A stretch of DNA of 64,000 nucleotides from Clostridium algifaecis (GCF_017874415.1 NZ_JAGGLM010000001.1:457598-521597); one strand, 5' to 3'. Numbered from the stretch's first letter, positions 18,926 to 27,648 are shown. Notes: generated from the letters alone by a model not told the origin. Translations and numbers: made by a program.

Positions 18926-20077
18926 TTGAAGAAAATAGCATCTATTTTAATAACAATTATTATATGCCTTCCGTTAACAGGCTGCTGGGATTCAGTAGAA
19001 ACTGAAAAATTAGGGGTAGTAACTTTACTTGGAGTTCAATTATCTAAAAATAATAATATTAAAGTAACTATTCAGGAATTATCACCCAAAAGTCAATCAT
19101 CTGGGAATCAACCTCCTAGTAATGCTTCAAACCGCCCTTTTTATGTATACTCCGAAGAAGGTTCCTCAATATCTGGAGCAATACAGAAAATATCTTCAAG
19201 TGAGCATCAAAAAATATACTTTGCTCATACTAAGATAATAATATTAGATGAAAATTTAGTAGAATCTATAGGAATTGAACCAGTAATAGATTTTTATGAA
19301 AGAACACCTGAAATGAGGCTTAAAACTAGGATTCTAATATCTAAAAGCGGCCAGCTTGATAAAATAATGAATATTAATACAGGACTTAATGTAGATACAG
19401 GTTCAATGTTAGAAGAAACTATTAGTAATGAAAAATATAATTCATATCTTACTGTCAATTATTTAAAGGATTTTATAGAGATACTTTCCAAACCAGGCAG
19501 CGAAGCTTATTCATCAGGTATAAGTCTATTAAATATAAAATCCAATAATAAAATTACTATTAAAGATACTGCTGTATTTAAAAAATATAAAATGATTGGC
19601 TGGCTTAAGAAGCAAGAAAGTAGAGGTCTTGCATTTGTCAATGAAAATTTAAAAGGGGGGTATATTTTAGTTCCTTTTGAACACAATATAGTCTCGCTGA
19701 AAATAATTAAGGCTACATCAAAAATACATCCTGTAATAAATAATGGAAATATGCAAATAAACTTAAATTTAAATGTTTTATCAAACATTGCAGAAGATCA
19801 CAGTAACTCGGATTTTATGAATAAAGATATAATTAAAAAAATTGAGCAACTTGAAAATGATAAAATCAAATATGAAATAACTTTAGCCATTAATAAATCA
19901 AAGAATTTAAACTCTGATATTTTTGGATTTGGAAGTTATTTTAATATGTACTATCCTAAATCGTGGAAAAATATTAAGAATAATTGGGACTTATATTATC
20001 CTAATATACAAGTAAATATCAATGTAAATTCAACTATTAAAAATATAGGAGGCGTCTACAAACTCATAGAAAGATAA
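18926..20077 (+). CDS. gerKC: Spore germinant receptor lipoprotein subunit C (Ger(x)C family)
   Basis: 383-aa lipoprotein. The signal peptide ends with lipobox LTGC; Cys20 would be lipidated and the protein anchored on the outer face of the spore inner membrane. The mature start CWDSVETEKLGVV is the hallmark of GerAC/GerKC proteins. Other family segments are seen as SEHQKIYFAHTKIIIL (third strand region) and the C-terminal about 120 residues with FGSYFNMYYPKSWK. The start is TTG at 18926 with AAAGGGTG upstream. It lies 54 bp after gerKA. Confidence 0.9.
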   Translation: MKKIASILITIIICLPLTGCWDSVETEKLGVVTLLGVQLSKNNNIKVTIQELSPKSQSSGNQPPSNASNRPFYVYSEEGSSISGAIQKISSSEHQKIYFAHTKIIILDENLVESIGIEPVIDFYERTPEMRLKTRILISKSGQLDKIMNINTGLNVDTGSMLEETISNEKYNSYLTVNYLKDFIEILSKPGSEAYSSGISLLNIKSNNKITIKDTAVFKKYKMIGWLKKQESRGLAFVNENLKGGYILVPFEHNIVSLKIIKATSKIHPVINNGNMQINLNLNVLSNIAEDHSNSDFMNKDIIKKIEQLENDKIKYEITLAINKSKNLNSDIFGFGSYFNMYYPKSWKNIKNNWDLYYPNIQVNINVNSTIKNIGGVYKLIER

Positions 20078-20101
20078 TAAGTGAAAGGAAGGCTTTATAT
20101 T

Positions 20102-20323
20102 ATGTTACTGTCGTCAACCATAATATTTGCTGTAACTATTGCTCTTTTAGAAGGTATACCTTTAATTAAAAAGAAATCATGGAAAGAATTAACTACACTA
20201 GTAATTTTATTATTAATTGCTATAATACTTGTAATTGAAAAATTGCTGGAAATTCCAACTCCAATTAATATTATCAATAACTTATTGTATCCTTTTGGTA
20301 AAGCAATTTTTAGATCCAGATAA
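20102..20323 (+). CDS. Small two-helix membrane protein, likely germinant receptor D-type subunit
   Basis: 73-aa protein with two membrane helices (about residues 2-20 and 32-53) joined by a short basic loop PLIKKKSWKE. Genes for such small two-helix proteins lie inside or beside gerA-type operons in Bacillus and clostridia, where they modulate germination and are called D subunits. The ATG at 20102 is preferred since AAAGGAAGG lies 9 nt upstream; a GTG at 20081 overlaps the site. It sits between C and B, so a receptor role is likely but inferred from position and topology. Confidence 0.65.
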   Translation: MLLSSTIIFAVTIALLEGIPLIKKKSWKELTTLVILLLIAIILVIEKLLEIPTPINIINNLLYPFGKAIFRSR

Positions 20324-20353
20324 TAATTATTATATAAAAAGGTGGTAAAAGCT

Positions 20354-21439
20354 TTGTTTAGAAAAGAGATTATAAGTACAAACCAATTTGTTTGGATGCT
20401 TTTTAGTATAATTACCTCTTTTACAGTCCTGCAGATACCAGGACTTCTTATCTTTCATGCAGGAAGAGATGCTTGGATGTCTATAATTTTAGCTTGGTTT
20501 CTTGATGTTTTATTAGCTATGGTTTATGCTTACATGGGAATTCGTTTTCCAGGTCAAAATTTCGTACAATATAGTATAACTATACTTGGAAAATTTTTTG
20601 GCAGAATTATTGGAATTATATTTCCACTTTTCTTTTTAATGGTAGCCTCTATTTTAATGAGATCTATAACTATGCTAATTAATAATACTCTTTTACCTAA
20701 TACCCCTACAGAAGTAATGCTCTTAATCTCATATATTTTTATTGCTTATGCTGTAAAAAAAGGAATAGAAGTTATTGCACGGGCGTCCGAAATTCTAGGT
20801 CCTATATATCTTATAAGTTTTATTATTTTATTTATACTTATCACTCCTCAAATAAAATTAAATAGATTAAGGCCTATATTTATGCAGGGATTCTACCCTC
20901 CTTTTTCAGGTTCCATATTTATATTAGCTTTTATAGGTATTTGCATCATTATGAGTATGTATATTCCTATTTGTAATCGCATAGAAAATGGATTTATCGC
21001 TAAATTTATTTCTGTATCTATAGGTGCAACTATCATTTGCCTTCTTGTTACTTTTTCTATATGCATTTTTGGTGCAGAACAGGCTGGAAATATGCTTAAT
21101 CCAGGATTAATGCTTGCTCGAATGGTTAAAATAGGAAACCTAATTGATCGTGTAGAAATCATTTGGTTTATAATTGCTCTAGAAGCCGGTCTTATGACAT
21201 CAGTTAATCTAATTTGGGCCTCCTGTGTTGGAATATCTCAAATTATAGGATTACCTACATATCGATCTACTGTGTATCCAATAACTTTGATTTCATTTAT
21301 ACTTAGTATAATTTCATTTGATAGTAATATTGAACTTATTAATTTTGCTTTTTATGTATATCCTTTCATTGGCATATTTGTTGAAAGTGGTTTAGAAATA
21401 TTTTTATTTATTATGGCACTTGTCTTAAAAAAAAGATGA
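20354..21439 (+). CDS. gerKB: Spore germinant receptor permease subunit B (GerKB family)
   Basis: B subunit of the germinant receptor, a single-component transporter-like protein of the APC superfamily with about ten membrane helices, 361 aa from the TTG at 20354. Family features: KEIISTNQFVWMLFSIITSFT near the N-terminus, HAGRDAWMSIILAWFLD, and EIIWFIIALEAGLMTSVNLIW. A GTG at 20342 lies inside the ribosome site AAGGTGG, so the TTG is preferred, as the start is four codons later. It ends with the operon terminator at 21433-21458. Confidence 0.88.
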   Translation: MFRKEIISTNQFVWMLFSIITSFTVLQIPGLLIFHAGRDAWMSIILAWFLDVLLAMVYAYMGIRFPGQNFVQYSITILGKFFGRIIGIIFPLFFLMVASILMRSITMLINNTLLPNTPTEVMLLISYIFIAYAVKKGIEVIARASEILGPIYLISFIILFILITPQIKLNRLRPIFMQGFYPPFSGSIFILAFIGICIIMSMYIPICNRIENGFIAKFISVSIGATIICLLVTFSICIFGAEQAGNMLNPGLMLARMVKIGNLIDRVEIIWFIIALEAGLMTSVNLIWASCVGISQIIGLPTYRSTVYPITLISFILSIISFDSNIELINFAFYVYPFIGIFVESGLEIFLFIMALVLKKR

Positions 21440-21458
21440 AGCTTTTATGCTCCATCTT
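21433..21458. terminator. Terminator after germination operon
   Basis: AAGATGAAGC pairs with GCTCCATCTT (one mismatch) around a 6-base loop; the A-run on the left would give a T-run on the minus strand, so it also fits the end of the convergent yyaL pseudogene. Confidence 0.65.
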
Positions 21459-21463
21459 ATATA

Positions 21464-23531
21464 TTAGTCATCATCTTTCAATATTTGTTTAAATAATTTT
21501 GTATCTGTTATAGGGGCCTTACATGAATAATTTTCACATATATATGCAGTAGGTCTGCCATTCACAGAATTATATTCTGAAATAAATTCTGCTAATTTTT
21601 CTACATTCTTATTTTCATTAGAATATAACATAGAAATAGTAAATGGCCTAAATTTCTCATTAATTATATCAATCATCTTTTTAGTTTCATTATTATTTCT
21701 GTCTGCAGCTATAACAATTTCTTTACTCTTCGATTGTATAAACAAAAGTACTATTAAAGAAAAAGAATAGCCTTTTGGATAGTCAGTAATACTATTGGCA
21801 AATGTTTTAAGTAATTGATGAGCTTTATCCTCAAACTCATACATACCAGTTAAGTGCGCTAATCTTAAAAAGTTTAATGCTGATACAGAATTGCCTGATG
21901 GAGTTGCGCCATCATAGATTTCTTTTGGTCTTGTTATTAACTGTTCACTATCACTGCCATAAACAAACAAGCCTCCATTTTTATCATCCCAAAAATATTT
22001 TATAAGATCTTTGTTTAAATTTATGGCTTTTTCGAGATATTCTGGCTTAAAGGTAGTCTCATATAGCTCAATTAATCCCCAAATTAAAAAAGCATAGTCG
22101 TCTATATAAGCTGGGAATGCAGCCTCTCCATCACGATATCTTGCAAGCAGTCTACCATCTTTACGAATAAGTTTTTTATATATAAATGCTGAAGCATTTT
22201 CAGCTGCAGAAATATAGTTATTATTACAAAGAACTCTTCCACCAATAGCCATGGACGCAATCATTAATCCATTCCACGAGGTTAAGATTTTATCATCCTT
22301 ATATGGATGAACTCTTTTATTTCTAATATCAAATAGCTTTTCTCTACTTCTATTTATAAATTCTGTATCTATTACTGTGAAACTTGATTTTATTAAATTT
22401 GGAATGTTTTTTCCCTCAAAATTTCCTTTAGGTGTTATATTAAAATATGCACAAAATTTATCTCCAGCTTTTTCACCAAGAATATTCTTTACTTCGTCAA
22501 CTGTCCATAAATAGAATTTGCCTTCTTCACCTTCAGAGTCAGCATCTTCAGCAGAATAGAATCCACCTTCTTTGGAAGTCATATCTCTTAATACATATGT
22601 AAATATTTGTTCAGCTACTTCTGCATATCTTGAGTTTTTTGTAACCTGGTAAGTTTCTAAGTATGCTATAGCCAAAAGTGCATTATCATACAACATCTTC
22701 TCAAAATGTGGGACAAGCCATTTTCTGTCTGTTGAATACCTACTAAAGCCATATCCAATATGATCATATATTCCTCCACGATACATAGAATCTAATGTTT
22801 TTTCAACTATATCAAGAGCAGATTTTTCTTTCGTTTTATACCAATATCTCAATAAAAAATATAAATTATGTGGAGTAGGAAATTTAGGTGCATTACCAAA
22901 ACCGCCATAATCATTATCAAAATTGGATTTAAACTGAGAAAATGCACTGTCTATTAAATCTGATTTTAATTCTTCATTTTGTACATTTTCTGGCTCATTA
23001 ATTGCATTTAAAATTTTATTACTTGAGTTTATTAGATATTCTCGATTACCATCCCATTCTTTTCTCACTCTTTGCAATATGGATAGAAAGCCATACATAC
23101 CTATTTTATCATGTTTAGGAAAATAAGTGCCTGCAAAAAATGGTTCTTTATCTGGTGTCATAAAAATAGTAAGCGGCCAACCTCCACTTCCTGTAAACGC
23201 TTGACAAACTGTCATGTAAATATGGTCAATGTCAGTCCTCTCTTCCCGGTCAACCTTAATTGAAATAAAATACTTATTTAAAATTTCAGCGACCTCATTG
23301 TCTTCAAAACTCTCTTTTTCCATTACATGACACCAGTGACATGTTGATTTTTATATCCAACTAAGAATACCCAATAGAAAGTAATATGGGCTTATCTTCT
23401 GATTTTGCTTTATCAAAAGCTTCTTTAGACCATGGATACCAATCTACCGGGTTATATGCATGCTGTAACAGGTATGGTGATTTTTCATTTACCAATCTAT
23501 TTGCATTTTGATGCACATTTTCTTTTGGCAT
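21464..23531 (-). pseudogene. yyaL: yyaL-like thioredoxin-domain protein, broken by 19-bp insertion
   Basis: Intact homologues (YyaL/SSP411, DUF255) start with a thioredoxin-like domain and continue as an alpha/alpha-barrel similar to N-acylglucosamine epimerases; function unknown. Here the 5' part from ATG at 23531 reads [20 protein letters not shown] and ends SIGYS, then hits an in-frame TAG at 23363-23361. The expected continuation TCHWCHVMEKESF follows only in another frame, after 19 extra bases (23345-23363). Without them the frame would give a normal protein of about 682 aa. The downstream part remains open as 619 codons from the Met after CHWCHV, lacking the CxxC motif. It keeps APKFPTPHNLYF and DDKILTSWNGLM, with no other lesion seen, so the event is recent or a sequencing error. 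Confidence 0.8.
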
Positions 23532-23576
23532 ATTATCACGCTCCCTTCATATTTTTATCTTTATTAATATGCCCCA

Positions 23577-23607
23577 AAAAGCTATCAGATATTATACGAT
23601 AGCTTTT
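23577..23607 (-). terminator. Terminator after MFS transporter gene
   Basis: 10-bp stem AAAAGCTATC / GATAGCTTTT with an 11-base loop; on the minus strand the stem is followed by a T-run. It is between the MFS gene and the yyaL pseudogene. Confidence 0.8.
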
Positions 23608-23614
23608 ATTTTTT

Positions 23615-25036
23615 TCATTTTCGAATTTTGCTATTTGAAGCAAGCTTTAAAGACAATACAAAGCCAACTGCCATAAGTACAGCTGCAACTGTAACGGAAT
23701 GACTAAAACCGTTAAATATAGCCTTTGTTGCATCACGTGAATTCTTTAGATAACTAGTTTGGAATGCTGTCATAATGCCAACAAATAAAGCTGAACCCAA
23801 TGCACCGGCAACCTGCATTGCAGTATTTACTATTGCAACACCATCCGGGGTATTTTGGGGTGGCAGCTGATTAAGTGCAGTTGTTTGGCTGGGTGACATA
23901 ATCATGGACTGACCTATCATTATTAAGCAGTATATAATAGTAATCTGCAATATAGAAGTTGATGATTTAGATCTAGATAATAAGAAAGTAAAAGCGAATA
24001 TTACTGCAAAGCCAACTGGAATTAATATTTTGCCGCCCTTTTTATCAAAAATTGCGCCATTAAATGGAGTTAATATAACACCGACAAGGATTCCAGGTAG
24101 TAACACAAGCGCTGATGTAAATGATGATGTTTTCAGGCCATTTTGCATAAGCAGTGGTATTATCATGTTCATTGAAAATTGAAACATTTGTATTATCATA
24201 ATCAAAAATACACCTATTGTAAATACAGGATACTTAAAGGCTCTTATTTCTAGTATTGGCTGTTTTAAGGATAATTGACGTTTTCCATAAATAATTAGTG
24301 ATATTAATCCAATTACAAAAATAACAACAGTAGAAGTTAAACTTGATGTACTTGCTGAGCTTACTGCATATATAATTCCTGCAAAACCTATAGATGATAA
24401 TACTATAGATAAAAAATCAATTTTAGGTTTTGTTATTTTAGAAGTATTCTGCAGAAACATAAGACCACCAATTATGCAAATAACTATAGATGGAATCAAT
24501 AACATGAATAACACATGCCATGAAAAATATTGAAGTAAAAATCCAGAAACAGTTGGACCAAGTGCAGGGCCAAGAGTAATTACAGAAATACATAAACCCA
24601 TTATTGAACCATGCTTCTCTGATGGAGTTACAACCAGAGCTGAACTCATCATTATAGGCACGAGCATACCAGCACCTAACGCTTGAATCAATCTTGAAAT
24701 TAAGAGCAGTATAAATGAATTAGATAATACAGCACATACTGTTCCAAGTAAAAATAATGTCATTGCACTTACATACAGCTCCTTTGTCGTAAATGTATGC
24801 ATAAGAAAAGCCGTAATTGGTACAAGAGCTCCAACTACTAATACATATCCAGTTGCAAGCCACTGCGCTGTTATAGCAGAAATGTGCATTTCTAACATAA
24901 GCTTTGAAAGTGCTACATTTAATATGGTTTCATTAAACATTCCTATGAAACACCCAAAAAGTAGTACAAACATAATAGCTTTTGTATTGTAATGTACAAT
25001 TTCTTCTTTTTCAATTTCAATTCTTTCTTCACTCAT
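23615..25036 (-). CDS. MFS drug efflux transporter, DHA2 (EmrB/QacA) family
   Basis: 473-aa major facilitator protein with 14 predicted membrane helices, the size and helix count of the DHA2 proton-drug antiporters. Seen motifs: an N-terminal ILNVALSKLMLEM, the family motif C region GPALGPTVSGFLLQYFSWH in helix 5, and a motif A-like stretch near AFLMHTFTTKELY. It would expel drugs or other hydrophobic compounds with proton import. It is preceded by a TetR-family gene in the same direction, whose likely operator lies directly upstream, so it is probably induced by a ligand of that regulator. Substrate not predictable. Confidence 0.9.
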   Translation of the reverse strand: MSEERIEIEKEEIVHYNTKAIMFVLLFGCFIGMFNETILNVALSKLMLEMHISAITAQWLATGYVLVVGALVPITAFLMHTFTTKELYVSAMTLFLLGTVCAVLSNSFILLLISRLIQALGAGMLVPIMMSSALVVTPSEKHGSIMGLCISVITLGPALGPTVSGFLLQYFSWHVLFMLLIPSIVICIIGGLMFLQNTSKITKPKIDFLSIVLSSIGFAGIIYAVSSASTSSLTSTVVIFVIGLISLIIYGKRQLSLKQPILEIRAFKYPVFTIGVFLIMIIQMFQFSMNMIIPLLMQNGLKTSSFTSALVLLPGILVGVILTPFNGAIFDKKGGKILIPVGFAVIFAFTFLLSRSKSSTSILQITIIYCLIMIGQSMIMSPSQTTALNQLPPQNTPDGVAIVNTAMQVAGALGSALFVGIMTAFQTSYLKNSRDATKAIFNGFSHSVTVAAVLMAVGFVLSLKLASNSKIRK

Positions 25037-25063
25037 AAAATGTAATCTCCTTTAGAAATACTA

Positions 25064-25074
25064 TATAGACCGGT
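25064..25074. promoter_or_regulatory. Putative TetR operator half-site upstream of MFS gene
   Basis: TATAGACCGGT, 28 bp ahead of the MFS start codon. The same word in inverted form with one change (ACTGGTCTATA) lies ahead of the tetR gene at 25730-25740. The word's presence at both controlled starts and nowhere obvious between suggests the regulator's binding site. Confidence 0.5.
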
Positions 25075-25091
25075 TGCTATAATAAACTGCG

Positions 25092-25117
25092 AAATAGCCT
25101 ACATAAATAAGCTATTT
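25092..25117. terminator. Short hairpin at end of tetR gene
   Basis: AAATAGC / GCTATTT around a 12-base loop, overlapping the tetR stop codon. The T-run is on the plus-strand side, so on the minus strand it is at best a weak terminator. Confidence 0.35.
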
Positions 25118-25696
25118 TTTGTGTAAATAACTATTTAATAAAATTCCTATTTGCTTGCTGATTGTTAAAAGGGCTGAAGAGTCATTTTCAGTAACTGATA
25201 CTGTAATAGCTCCTTCAACTGAAATTTGAATAAATTTTCCTAATTCTTTTGCGGTATTTCTAGAAATTCCGCTTTTAATTAATTTTTCCGTATATATTTT
25301 TTGTAAACAAGCAAATGCCTCGCAGCACGTTTTTCTAAGTTGCTCACTTGATAAATAGGTTTCTAAAGCAATTAGGCTTATGGACATATCTAGAAGTTTA
25401 TTACCTTTTTCTAAATCTTGTATTATATTTTTGATAAGGCATTGAATAGCTTCTATAGGATCTTTATGTTCATCTAATGTGATTTTTAATCTATTATTGA
25501 TAGATTCACTTGAAAGTTTAATAGCTGCTAAGGCTAATTCTTCTTTTCCATTTGGAAAGTAGTAGTATAGAGAACCTTTAGGCGCACCGCTTTCTTTCAA
25601 AATTTCATTTAATCCCGTAGCATTGTAACCTTTGACCTGAAAAAGTTTTGATGCTGCCCTAAGTATCTTTTCTTTTGAATTAGTTTTGCTATTCAT
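25112..25696 (-). CDS. TetR/AcrR family transcriptional regulator
   Basis: 194-aa TetR-type repressor. The N-terminal helix-turn-helix (residues about 6-55) shows the typical KEKILRAASKLFQVKGYNAT and GAPKGSLYYYFPNGKEEL. The C-terminal ligand domain matches the LmrA/YxaF-like TetR_C group by length and by HLLxxCxA-like CCEAFACLQK. It is followed by the DHA2 efflux gene, so it most likely represses that gene and itself until a drug binds. Confidence 0.9.
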   Translation of the reverse strand: MNSKTNSKEKILRAASKLFQVKGYNATGLNEILKESGAPKGSLYYYFPNGKEELALAAIKLSSESINNRLKITLDEHKDPIEAIQCLIKNIIQDLEKGNKLLDMSISLIALETYLSSEQLRKTCCEAFACLQKIYTEKLIKSGISRNTAKELGKFIQISVEGAITVSVTENDSSALLTISKQIGILLNSYLHKK

Positions 25697-25729
25697 AAAA
25701 TATAAGTCCTTTCACAATAAATTATAATG

Positions 25730-25746
25730 ACTGGTCTATATACAGT
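25730..25746. promoter_or_regulatory. Putative TetR operator upstream of tetR gene
   Basis: ACTGGTCTATATACAGT: outer ACTG and CAGT form a dyad, and the left part ACTGGTCTATA is the reverse of the MFS-proximal word. A -10-like TATAAT lies just downstream on the minus strand (25723-25728), so binding would cover the tetR promoter. Confidence 0.5.
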
Positions 25747-25802
25747 ATGAATAAATCTTTTGAAAATGTCAAGAAAAAAGTGACTGAAGTTATTCATAAT
25801 TA

Positions 25803-26627
25803 TTATCTATTAGTTACTTCTTGACTACCTATGCCATTAATATATTCAGATAATATATTTTTCAAATTAAGTACATCTTTCATTTCATAATATCCTGATT
25901 TTCTATAAATATAATTTATTGCATTAATAGCTCCCGCCGAAAAAGCTTTTCTTGAAAAAGATTCGTGGCTTATTTTTATTTGGTCTTCATCACCAATTAT
26001 GAAAACCTCGTGTTTACCTACCACACTTCCAGCACGTATTGCATTTATAGGAACAGATTTATTATATATTCCTGAAGCCTCAAGACCTTGTTTTATTTCA
26101 TGTGACAACTTTAATGCGGTACCCGAAGGTGCATCTTTTTTATCTTTATGGTGAATTTCCAAAATTTGAAAATCATAATTATTTAATATAGTAGCCGCAA
26201 TATTACTTAATAACATTATTACATTTACACCTAAGGTTATATTTGGTGCATAAACCATACCATTTTTAAATTTATAACAAATATCTTGTAACTTATTTAT
26301 GTCCTCATTGACAAAGCCTGTAGTGCCTATAATCATATTAATTTTCATCTTTGATAGTATAAGTGAATTTTTCATAGTTGCTGATGGTTTTGAAAAATCA
26401 ACTACAACATCGGGTTTAGTTTTAAAAATAGTAGTTTCTAATTCATCAGAACTACTTATTTTTACGTTAGTTTCTTTATTTCCTAGTAATGCACCTAAGC
26501 TCATTCCTTTTTTTATGCTTTGAGGACTACATATTGCTGCCACAATTTCCATGTTATTCTGCTCTAAAATACTGTTTGCAATACATTTCCCGGTTCTCCC
26601 TAATCCTATTAATCCTACTTTAATCAA
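25803..26627 (-). CDS. dapB: 4-hydroxy-tetrahydrodipicolinate reductase (DapB)
   Basis: 274-aa NAD(P)H-dependent reductase of the lysine/diaminopimelate pathway, also feeding dipicolinate for spores. N-terminal Rossmann motif VGLIGLGRTGK, then DVVVDFSKPSA and GTTGF; the catalytic/substrate segment is fully present as EIHHKDKKDAPSGTAL (His-His, Lys, and DAPSGTA). The nucleotide motif GLGRTG differs from the more usual GxxGRMG, so it may be a paralogue of the main DapB. The start is TTG at 26627 with GAGGAGG 7 nt upstream. It is alone, not in a dap operon, and divergent from a GntR regulator. Confidence 0.85.
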   Translation of the reverse strand: MIKVGLIGLGRTGKCIANSILEQNNMEIVAAICSPQSIKKGMSLGALLGNKETNVKISSSDELETTIFKTKPDVVVDFSKPSATMKNSLILSKMKINMIIGTTGFVNEDINKLQDICYKFKNGMVYAPNITLGVNVIMLLSNIAATILNNYDFQILEIHHKDKKDAPSGTALKLSHEIKQGLEASGIYNKSVPINAIRAGSVVGKHEVFIIGDEDQIKISHESFSRKAFSAGAINAINYIYRKSGYYEMKDVLNLKNILSEYINGIGSQEVTNR

Positions 26628-26649
26628 ATTACTACCTCCTCTTCAAAAT

Positions 26650-26691
26650 AAGTAACAACTTTATTATATCATTTAAGTTGCTACTTGTCAT
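26650..26691 (-). promoter_or_regulatory. dapB promoter overlapped by paired dyad operator
   Basis: Minus-strand promoter: -35 ATGACA at 26691-26686, 17-bp spacer, -10 TATAAT at 26668-26663. Two 12-bp words that are inverted repeats of each other (11 of 12), AAGTAGCAACTT at 26686-26675 and AAGTTGTTACTT at 26661-26650, sit in the spacer and right after the -10. Each has GT-N4-AC, the GntR-family operator core. Binding would block dapB transcription. Confidence 0.7.
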
Positions 26692-26737
26692 TATATTTGT
26701 TATGCCTTTTTCTTTACCATAAATTTTGAAATTATTA

Positions 26738-26766
26738 TTTACATAGTCTTAATAATAACTTATACT
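26738..26766 (+). promoter_or_regulatory. Promoter of BusR-like regulator gene
   Basis: -35 TTTACA at 26738-26743, 17-bp spacer, -10 TATACT at 26761-26766. Transcription would start near 26773 and leave a 5' leader of about 100 nt that contains a long palindrome. The promoter faces away from dapB. Confidence 0.65.
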
Positions 26767-26834
26767 AATTGTTGACTTAAGTGATAATATTAAAATTTTT
26801 AGGTACTACTTTAGACAATATATTGAAGGGAGGC

Positions 26835-26866
26835 TTTACTTCAAGGCATATATGCCCTGAAGTAAA
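26835..26866 (+). repeat. 32-bp palindrome in leader of BusR-like gene
   Basis: TTTACTTCA-A-GGCATAT and its complement form a 32-bp palindrome with one A-C mismatch pair, centred at 26850/26851. It lies between a strong GGGAGG (26828-26833) and the likely ATG at 26874. As RNA it would fold into a tight hairpin that brings the GGGAGG close to the ATG; as DNA it could be an autoregulatory operator. Confidence 0.7.
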
Positions 26867-26873
26867 ATTTAAG

Positions 26874-27512
26874 ATGTCATCAGAATATGTGGCAAAATCT
26901 GTTTATCAAAAAATAGCAATTGATATAGCTAATAGAATATTAAATGGTGATTTTTCTATTGGTGATAAACTTCACGGAAGGTCATCATTATCAAGTCTTT
27001 ATAATGTTTCTCCTGAAACTATAAGAAGAGCTATTATTCTTTTAAATGAAATGGATATAGTAGAAGTAAAAAGAGGCAGCGGGATTATTATTAGATCAGT
27101 TGATAAATGTGTACAATTTATAGATAAATTTAAGAGTATGGATTCTATAAACTCATCTAAAAATAAAATCTTAGATTTACTAGATAAAAAAAAGAAATTA
27201 GAAAAAGAAATTGATATGAAAATCAATGACCTTATAGATTACTCAAATAGATTTGTCAATATCAATCCTTTTATACCATTTGAATTTAAAATATATACGG
27301 GGCTTAGTATTATAGGTAAGACTGTATCCGAAAGTAAATTCTGGCAAAATACAAATGCTACTGTAGTAGGAATAAGAAGAAACGGTAATTTAATACTTTC
27401 TCCAGGACCTAATAGTATATTTAAAGAAAATGATATTTTTTTAGTAATAGGTGAAGAGGATGTATACACTAAGGTTAAAAAATTCCTTTATGGAGGAAAT
27501 AAGCACATTTAG
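26874..27512 (+). CDS. GntR-type regulator with C-terminal RCK_C (TrkA-C) domain, BusR-like
   Basis: 212-aa regulator. Residues 1-75 form a GntR winged helix-turn-helix (SVYQKIAIDIANRILNGDF, SPETIRRAIILLNEMDIVE, RGSGIIIR). A coiled linker (LDKKKKLEKEIDMKIN) leads to a C-terminal RCK_C domain (GKTVSESKFWQNTNATVVG, ENDIFLVIGEEDVYTKV). This layout is that of BusR, a repressor that binds cyclic di-AMP through RCK_C and controls osmolyte uptake in streptococci and lactococci. The start at 26874 was chosen because an earlier in-frame GTG (26781) has no ribosome site and lies near the transcription start. It is divergent from dapB; no transporter is adjacent. Confidence 0.75.
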   Translation: MSSEYVAKSVYQKIAIDIANRILNGDFSIGDKLHGRSSLSSLYNVSPETIRRAIILLNEMDIVEVKRGSGIIIRSVDKCVQFIDKFKSMDSINSSKNKILDLLDKKKKLEKEIDMKINDLIDYSNRFVNINPFIPFEFKIYTGLSIIGKTVSESKFWQNTNATVVGIRRNGNLILSPGPNSIFKENDIFLVIGEEDVYTKVKKFLYGGNKHI

Positions 27513-27540
27513 TAAAATATAATTTAAGGTGGTAATATTA

Positions 27541-27592
27541 TGGGATATAATATTAAATTCAAAAATTGTTAAGGTAAAAAGACAATTCTTAT
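27541..27592 (+). pseudogene. Fragment of a DUF3892 gene
   Basis: A 52-bp remnant: after AAGGTGG and an ATG, the sequence AAATTCAAAAATTGTTAAG is identical to the 5' end of the DUF3892 gene at 16349, and reads NSKIVKVK in that frame. The ATG itself is out of frame and meets TAA after ten codons; the match ends after about 27 bases. It is a decayed duplicate, not a gene. Confidence 0.6.
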
Positions 27593-27605
27593 AGAAAAAA
27601 TCTCA

Positions 27606-27648
27606 AAAAAGTAGTAGCCCCGTACACAAATGGTTGCTACTACTTTTT
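27606..27648. terminator. Terminator between BusR-like and bacteriohemerythrin genes
   Basis: Perfect 13-bp stem AAAAAGTAGTAGC / GCTACTACTTTTT around a 17-base loop with A- and T-runs at the two ends, so it can act in both directions for the convergent genes. Confidence 0.9.

Noticed and set aside
21464..23531. Programmed frameshift in yyaL
   Set aside because: No slippery heptamer or pseudoknot is seen and the change is a 19-base insertion with a stop codon, not a one-base shift.
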